Below are positions 59,701 to 64,000 of a stretch of DNA of 64,000 nt, one piece after another. The stretch lies in NCBI GenBank assembly GCA_958510875.1, contig OY294068.1:75804633-75868632 (forward strand), read 5' to 3'. Made by a program: the position numbers and the translations under genes. The DNA comes from Endomychus coccineus. Its lineage: Eukaryota; Arthropoda; Insecta; Coleoptera; Endomychidae. A model generated the notes under the pieces. It ran no database searches, had not been told where the DNA came from, and saw only the letters and a list, made by a program, of their open reading frames with translations. The first letter of the stretch is position 1, and each line of letters starts with the position of its first letter.

Positions 59701-61297
59701 GGGGCATATGTGTCAAAGATTTTTGTTCATCAAGTCCAAATTATCCGATATTGACTTTAAGCTAGACCTCGTTTCAACTTTTTTTTTGGTTTGTTAACTT
59801 GTTAATTACCAATATAATGTTTTATAAACAATTGAGGGGCATATGTGTCAAAGAATTTTGCTCATCAAGTCCAAATTATCCGGAATTGACTTTAAGCTAG
59901 ACCTCGTTTCAACTTTTTTTGGTTTGTTAATTTGTTAATTACCAATATAATGTTTTATAAACAATTGAGGAGCATATATGTCAAAGATTTTTGCTCATCA
60001 AGTCCAAATTATCCGAAACTGACTTCAAACTTAACCTCAGGTCAACTTTTTTGGTTTGTTAATTAACGAATTGTTAATTAACAATATAATGTTTCATAAA
60101 CAATCGACGAACATATTGATCAAATATTATGGCTCATCAAGTGCAAATTATTCAAAATTGACTTTAAGCTCAACCTCATGTCAACTTTTTTGGTTTGTTA
60201 ATTAACGAATTGTTAATTAACAATATAATGTTTTATAAACAATTGACGAACATATTGATCAAAGATTCTGGCTCATCAAGTCCAAATTATTCAAAATTGA
60301 CTTCAAGCTAGACCTCGTTTCAACTTTTTTTGGTTTGTTAATTTGTTAATTACCAATATAATGTTTTATAAACAATTGAGGGGCATATGTGTCAAAGATT
60401 TTTGCTCATCAAGTCCAAATTATCCGAAATTGACTTTAAGCTAGACCTCGTTTCAGCTTTCTTTGGTTTGTTAATTTGTTAATTACCAATATAATGTTTT
60501 ATAAACAATTGAGGGGCATATGTGTCAAAGATTTTTGCTCATCAAGTCCAAATTATCCGAAATTGACTTTAAGCTAGACCTCGTTTCAGCTTTCTTTGGT
60601 TTGTTAATTTGTTAATTACCAATATAATGTTTTATAAACAATTGAGGGGCATATGTGTCAAAGATTTTTGCTCATCAAGTACAAATTATCCGATATTGAC
60701 TTTAAGCTAGACCTCGTTTCAACTTTTTTTGGTTTGTTAATTTGTTAATTACCAATATAATGTTTTATAAACAATTGAGGGGCATATGTGTCAAAGATTT
60801 TTGCTCATCAAGTCCAAATTATCCGAAATTGACTTTAAGCTAGACCTCGTTTCAACTTTTTTTGGTTTGTTAATTTGTTAATTACCAATATAATTTTTTA
60901 TAAACAATTGAGGGGCATATGTGTCAAAGATTTTTGCTCATCAAGTCCAAATTATCCGAAATTGACTTCAAGCTAGACCTCGTTTCAACTTTTTTTGGTT
61001 TGTTAATTTGTTAATTACCAATATAATGTTTTATAAACAATTGAGGGGCATATGTGTCAAAGATTTTTGCTCATCAAGTCCAAATTATCCGAAATTGACT
61101 TCAAGCTAGACCTCGTTTCAACTTTTTTTGGTTTGTTAATTTGTTAATTACCAATATAATGTTTTATAAACAATTGAGGGGCATATGTGTCAAAGATTTT
61201 TGCTCATCAAGTCCAAATTATCCGATATTGACTTTAAGCTAGACCTCGTTTCAACTTTTTTTGGTTTGTATATTTGTTAATTACCAATATAATGTTT
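56769..61297 (+). repeat. Higher-order satellite block C, 4529-bp period
   Basis: It resembles block B in its later two-thirds (offset 4660-4662 bp) and itself recurs at +4529 bp: 'tttgagctagacctcgttcc' at 56970 / 61499, 'cttttgttgg' at 57391 / 61920, the 124-bp unit lacking one 'ttgttaatt' at 57805 / 62334. Its first third contains markers of the proximal segment (57,480-58,170 equals 42,807-43,500), so block C looks like a recombinant of proximal and A/B-type units. Confidence 0.88.
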
Positions 61298-64000
61298 TAT
61301 AAACAATTGAGGGGCATATGTGTCAAAGATTTTTGCTCATCAAGTCCAAATTATCCGAAATTGACTTTAAGCTAGACCTCGTTTCAACTTTTTTTGGTTT
61401 GTTAATTTGTTAATTACCAATATAATGTTTTATAAACAATTGAGGGGCATATGTGTCAAAGATTTTTGCTCATCAAGTCCAAATTATCCGATATTGACTT
61501 TGAGCTAGACCTCGTTCCAACTTTTTTTGGTTTGTTAATTTGTTAATTACCAATATAATGTTTTATAAACAATTGAGGGGCATATGTGTCAAAGATTTTT
61601 GCTCATCAAGTCCAAATTATCCGAAATTGACTTTAAGCTAGACCTCGTTTCAACTTTTTTTGGTTTGTTAATTTGTTAATTAACAATATAATGTTTTATA
61701 AACAATTGAGGGGCATATGTGTCAAAGATTTTTGCTCATCAAGTCCAAATTATCCGATATTGACTTTAAGCTAGACCTCGTTTCAACTTTTTTTGGTTTG
61801 TTAATTTGTGAATTACCAATATAATGTTTTATAAACAATTGAGGGGCATATGTGTCAAAGATTTTTGCTCATCAAGTCCAAATTATCCGAAATTGACTTT
61901 AAGCTAGACCTCGTTTCAACTTTTGTTGGTTTGTTAATTTGTTAATTACCAATATAATGTTTTATAAACAATTGAGGGGCATATGTGTCAAAGAGTTTTG
62001 CTCATCAAGTACAAATTATCCGATATTGACTTTAAGCTAGACCTCGTTTCAACTTTTTTTGGTTTGTTAATTTGTTAATTACCAATATAATGTTTTATAA
62101 ACAATTGAGGGGCATATGTGTCAAAGATTTTTGCTCATCAAGTCCAAATTATCCGAAATTGACTTTAAGCTAGACCTCGTTTCAACTTTTTTTGGTTTGT
62201 TAATTTGTTAATTACCAATATAATGTTTTATAAACAATTGAGGGGCATATGTGTCAAAGATTTTTGCTCATCAAGTCCAAATTATCCGAAATTGACTTTA
62301 AGCTAGACCTCGTTTCAACTTTTTTTGGTTTGTTAATTACCAATATAATGTTTTATAAACAATTGAGGGGCATATGTGTCAAAGATTTTTGCTCATCAAG
62401 TCCAAATTATCCGATATTGACTTTAAGCTAGACCTCGTTTCAACTTTTTTTGGTTTGTTAATTTGTTAATTTTCAATATAATGTTTTATAAACAATTGAG
62501 GCGCATATGTGTCAAAGATTTTTGCTCATCAAGTCCAAATTATCAGAAATTGACTTTAAGCTAGACCTCGTTTCAACTTTTTTGGTTTGTTAATTTGTTA
62601 ATTACCAATATAATGTTTTATAAACAATTGAGGGGCATATGTGTCAAAGATTTTTGCTCATCAAGTCCAAATTATCAGAAATTGACTTTAAGCTAGACCT
62701 CGTTTCAACTTTTTTGGTTTGTTAATTTGTTAATTACCAATATAATGTTTTATAAACAATTGAGGGGCATATGTGTCAAAGATTTTTGCTCATTAAGTCC
62801 AAATTATCCGAAATTGACTTTAAGCTAGACCTCGTTTCAACTTTTTTGGTTTGTTAATTTGTTAATTACCAATATAATGTTTTATAAACAATTGAGGGGC
62901 ATATGTGTCAAAGATTTTTGCTCATCAAGTCCAAATTATCCGAAATTGACTTTAAGCTAGACCTCGTTTCAACTTTTTTTGGTTTGTTAATTTGTTAATT
63001 ACCAATATAATGTTTTATAAACAATTGAGGGGCATATGTGTCAAAGATTTTCGCTCATCAAGTCCAAATTATCCGAAATTGACTTTAAGCTAGACCTCGT
63101 TTCAACTTTTTTTGGTTTGTTAATTTGTTAATTACCAATATAATGTTTTATAAACAATTGAGGGGCATATGTGTCAAAGATTTTTGCTCATCAAGTCCAA
63201 ATTATCCGAAATTGACTTTAAGCTAGACCTCGTTTCAACTTTTTTTGGTTTGTTAATTTGTTAATTACCAATATAATGTTTTATAAACAATTGAGGGGCA
63301 TATGTGTCAAAGATTTTTGCTCATCAAGTCCAAATTATCCGAAATTGACTTTAAGCTAGACCTCGTTTCAACTTTTTTTGGTTTGTTAATTTGTTAATTA
63401 CCAATATAATGTTTTATAAACAATTGAGGGGCATATGTGTCAAAGATTTTTGCTCATCAAGTCCAAATTATCCGAAATTGACTTCAAGCTAGACCTTGTT
63501 TCATCTTTTTTTGGTTTGTTAATTTGTTAATTACCAATATAATGTTTCATAAACAATTGAGGGGCATATGTGTCAAAGATTTTTGCTCATCAAGTCCAAA
63601 TTATCCGATATTGACTTTAAGCTAGACCTCGTTTCAACTTTTTTTGGTTTGTATATTTGTTAATTACCAATATAATGTTTTATAAACAATTGAGGGGCAT
63701 ATGTGTCAAAGATTTTTGCTCATCAAGTCCAAATTATCCGAAATTGACTTTAAGCTAGACCTCGTTCCAACTTTTTTTGGTTTGTTAATTTGTTAATTAC
63801 CAATATAATGTTTTATAAACAATTGAGGGGCATATGTGTCAAAGATTTTTGCTCATCAAGTCCAAATTATCCGATATTGACTTTAAGCTAGACCTCGTTC
63901 CAACTTTTTTTGGTTTGTTAATTTGTTAATTACCAATATAATGTTTTATAAACAATTGAGGGGCATATGTGTCAAAGATTTTTGCTCATCAAGTCCAAAT
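61298..64000 (+). repeat. Satellite block D, incomplete at window edge
   Basis: Follows block C with a 4529-bp shift for about 1050 bp, then drops one monomer near 62,340 and gains one near 62,640. Near 63,500-63,650 it shows units ('tttcatctttttttgg', 'tttgtatatttg') like those at 44,430-44,570 just before and at the start of block A, so an A-like block may follow outside the window. Confidence 0.8.

Larger units (their letters stand above)
37860..64000 (+). repeat. Satellite array, ~133-bp monomer, ~195 copies in the window
   Basis: Head-to-tail monomers, usual spacing 133 bp (for example 'tgagggg' at 42371, 42504, 42637), continue to the window's end. The monomer is A+T-rich with a T6-T9 run (caactttttttgg), an AT-rich dyad region (gttaatttgttaattacc or gttaattaacgaattgttaattaac), and the conserved cores ctcatcaagtccaaattatccga and aaattgactttaagct. 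Two types exist. Type 1 (ttaccaatataatgttttataaac, gaggggcatatgtgtc, aagctagacctcg) is the majority. Type 2 (ttaattaacgaattgttaattaac, gacgaacatattgatc, aagctcaacctcatg) is the minority and more diverged. The open frames of 60-90 codons that recur inside have no codon selection and follow the repeat. Confidence 0.99.

Noticed and set aside
37860..64000. Recurring 60-92-codon open frames inside the satellite (for example 46906-47097 and 53051-53242)
   Set aside because: They repeat with the monomer, start in the same place of each unit and are broken by every small indel. Nothing suggests selection on protein.
37860..64000. CRISPR array
   Set aside because: Repeats are contiguous 133-bp monomers without unique spacers, in a eukaryotic context with introns-era transposons and no cas genes.
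37860..64000. Centromere call for the satellite
   Set aside because: Size and higher-order structure would fit, but nothing in the sequence shows centromere function; chromatin or FISH data would be needed.

Overview
This window looks like a piece of an insect nuclear genome. It is A+T-rich, has no host gene I can recognise, and holds decayed copies of transposon families typical of arthropods: Tc1/mariner with a DUF4817-like N-terminus, Penelope-like elements, hAT, and an R1-like non-LTR element with a DUF4780-like ORF1. The order (beetle, hemipteran or other) cannot be fixed from the sequence alone.

Positions 1-37,230 are a graveyard of mobile elements. In order they are: a Tc1/mariner relative with ~450-bp inverted ends (936-2720); a ~490-bp unit duplicated in tandem that may be an LTR-retrotransposon leader (4783-5780); a Penelope-like element (PLE) on the minus strand with reverse transcriptase, GIY-YIG endonuclease and a complete hammerhead ribozyme (6773-8936); a large inverted pair of another GIY-YIG remnant (9235-10545); a hAT tail (11120-11325); a ~2.6-kb element with ~0.9-kb inverted ends around a cysteine-rich protein tail (13126-15745); a second, broken PLE with a mutated hammerhead (16470-18165); a perfect 88-bp palindrome (18373-18568); an inverted-end element carrying a relative of the same cysteine-rich protein plus internal tandem repeats (18908-21003), itself hit by a foldback insertion with a 14-bp target duplication; a stray RT fragment (25190-26040); an R1-like retrotransposon lacking most of its RT (27906-31480); a second Tc1/mariner relative with TA target duplications (32065-34014); and a diverged ~0.5-kb direct duplication (34750-35845).

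Positions 37,860-64,000, and beyond the window, are one satellite array with a ~133-bp monomer. A short inverted patch of the same satellite (37,231-37,567) lies just outside it, so the array edge is head-to-head. The array shows two monomer types, a diverged edge, and nested higher-order structure: two adjacent 6145-bp blocks collinear without net indels, then a related block with a 4529-bp period.

The main link between the two halves is that the inverted-end element at 18908-21003 carries four tandem units (~264-bp dimer period) that share a 17-base core and the AT-rich dyad with the satellite, and its ends also resemble sequence at the satellite edge. A possible reading is that the satellite grew out of internal repeats of this transposon family. 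No cellular pathway is encoded here; the interest lies in repeat biology.
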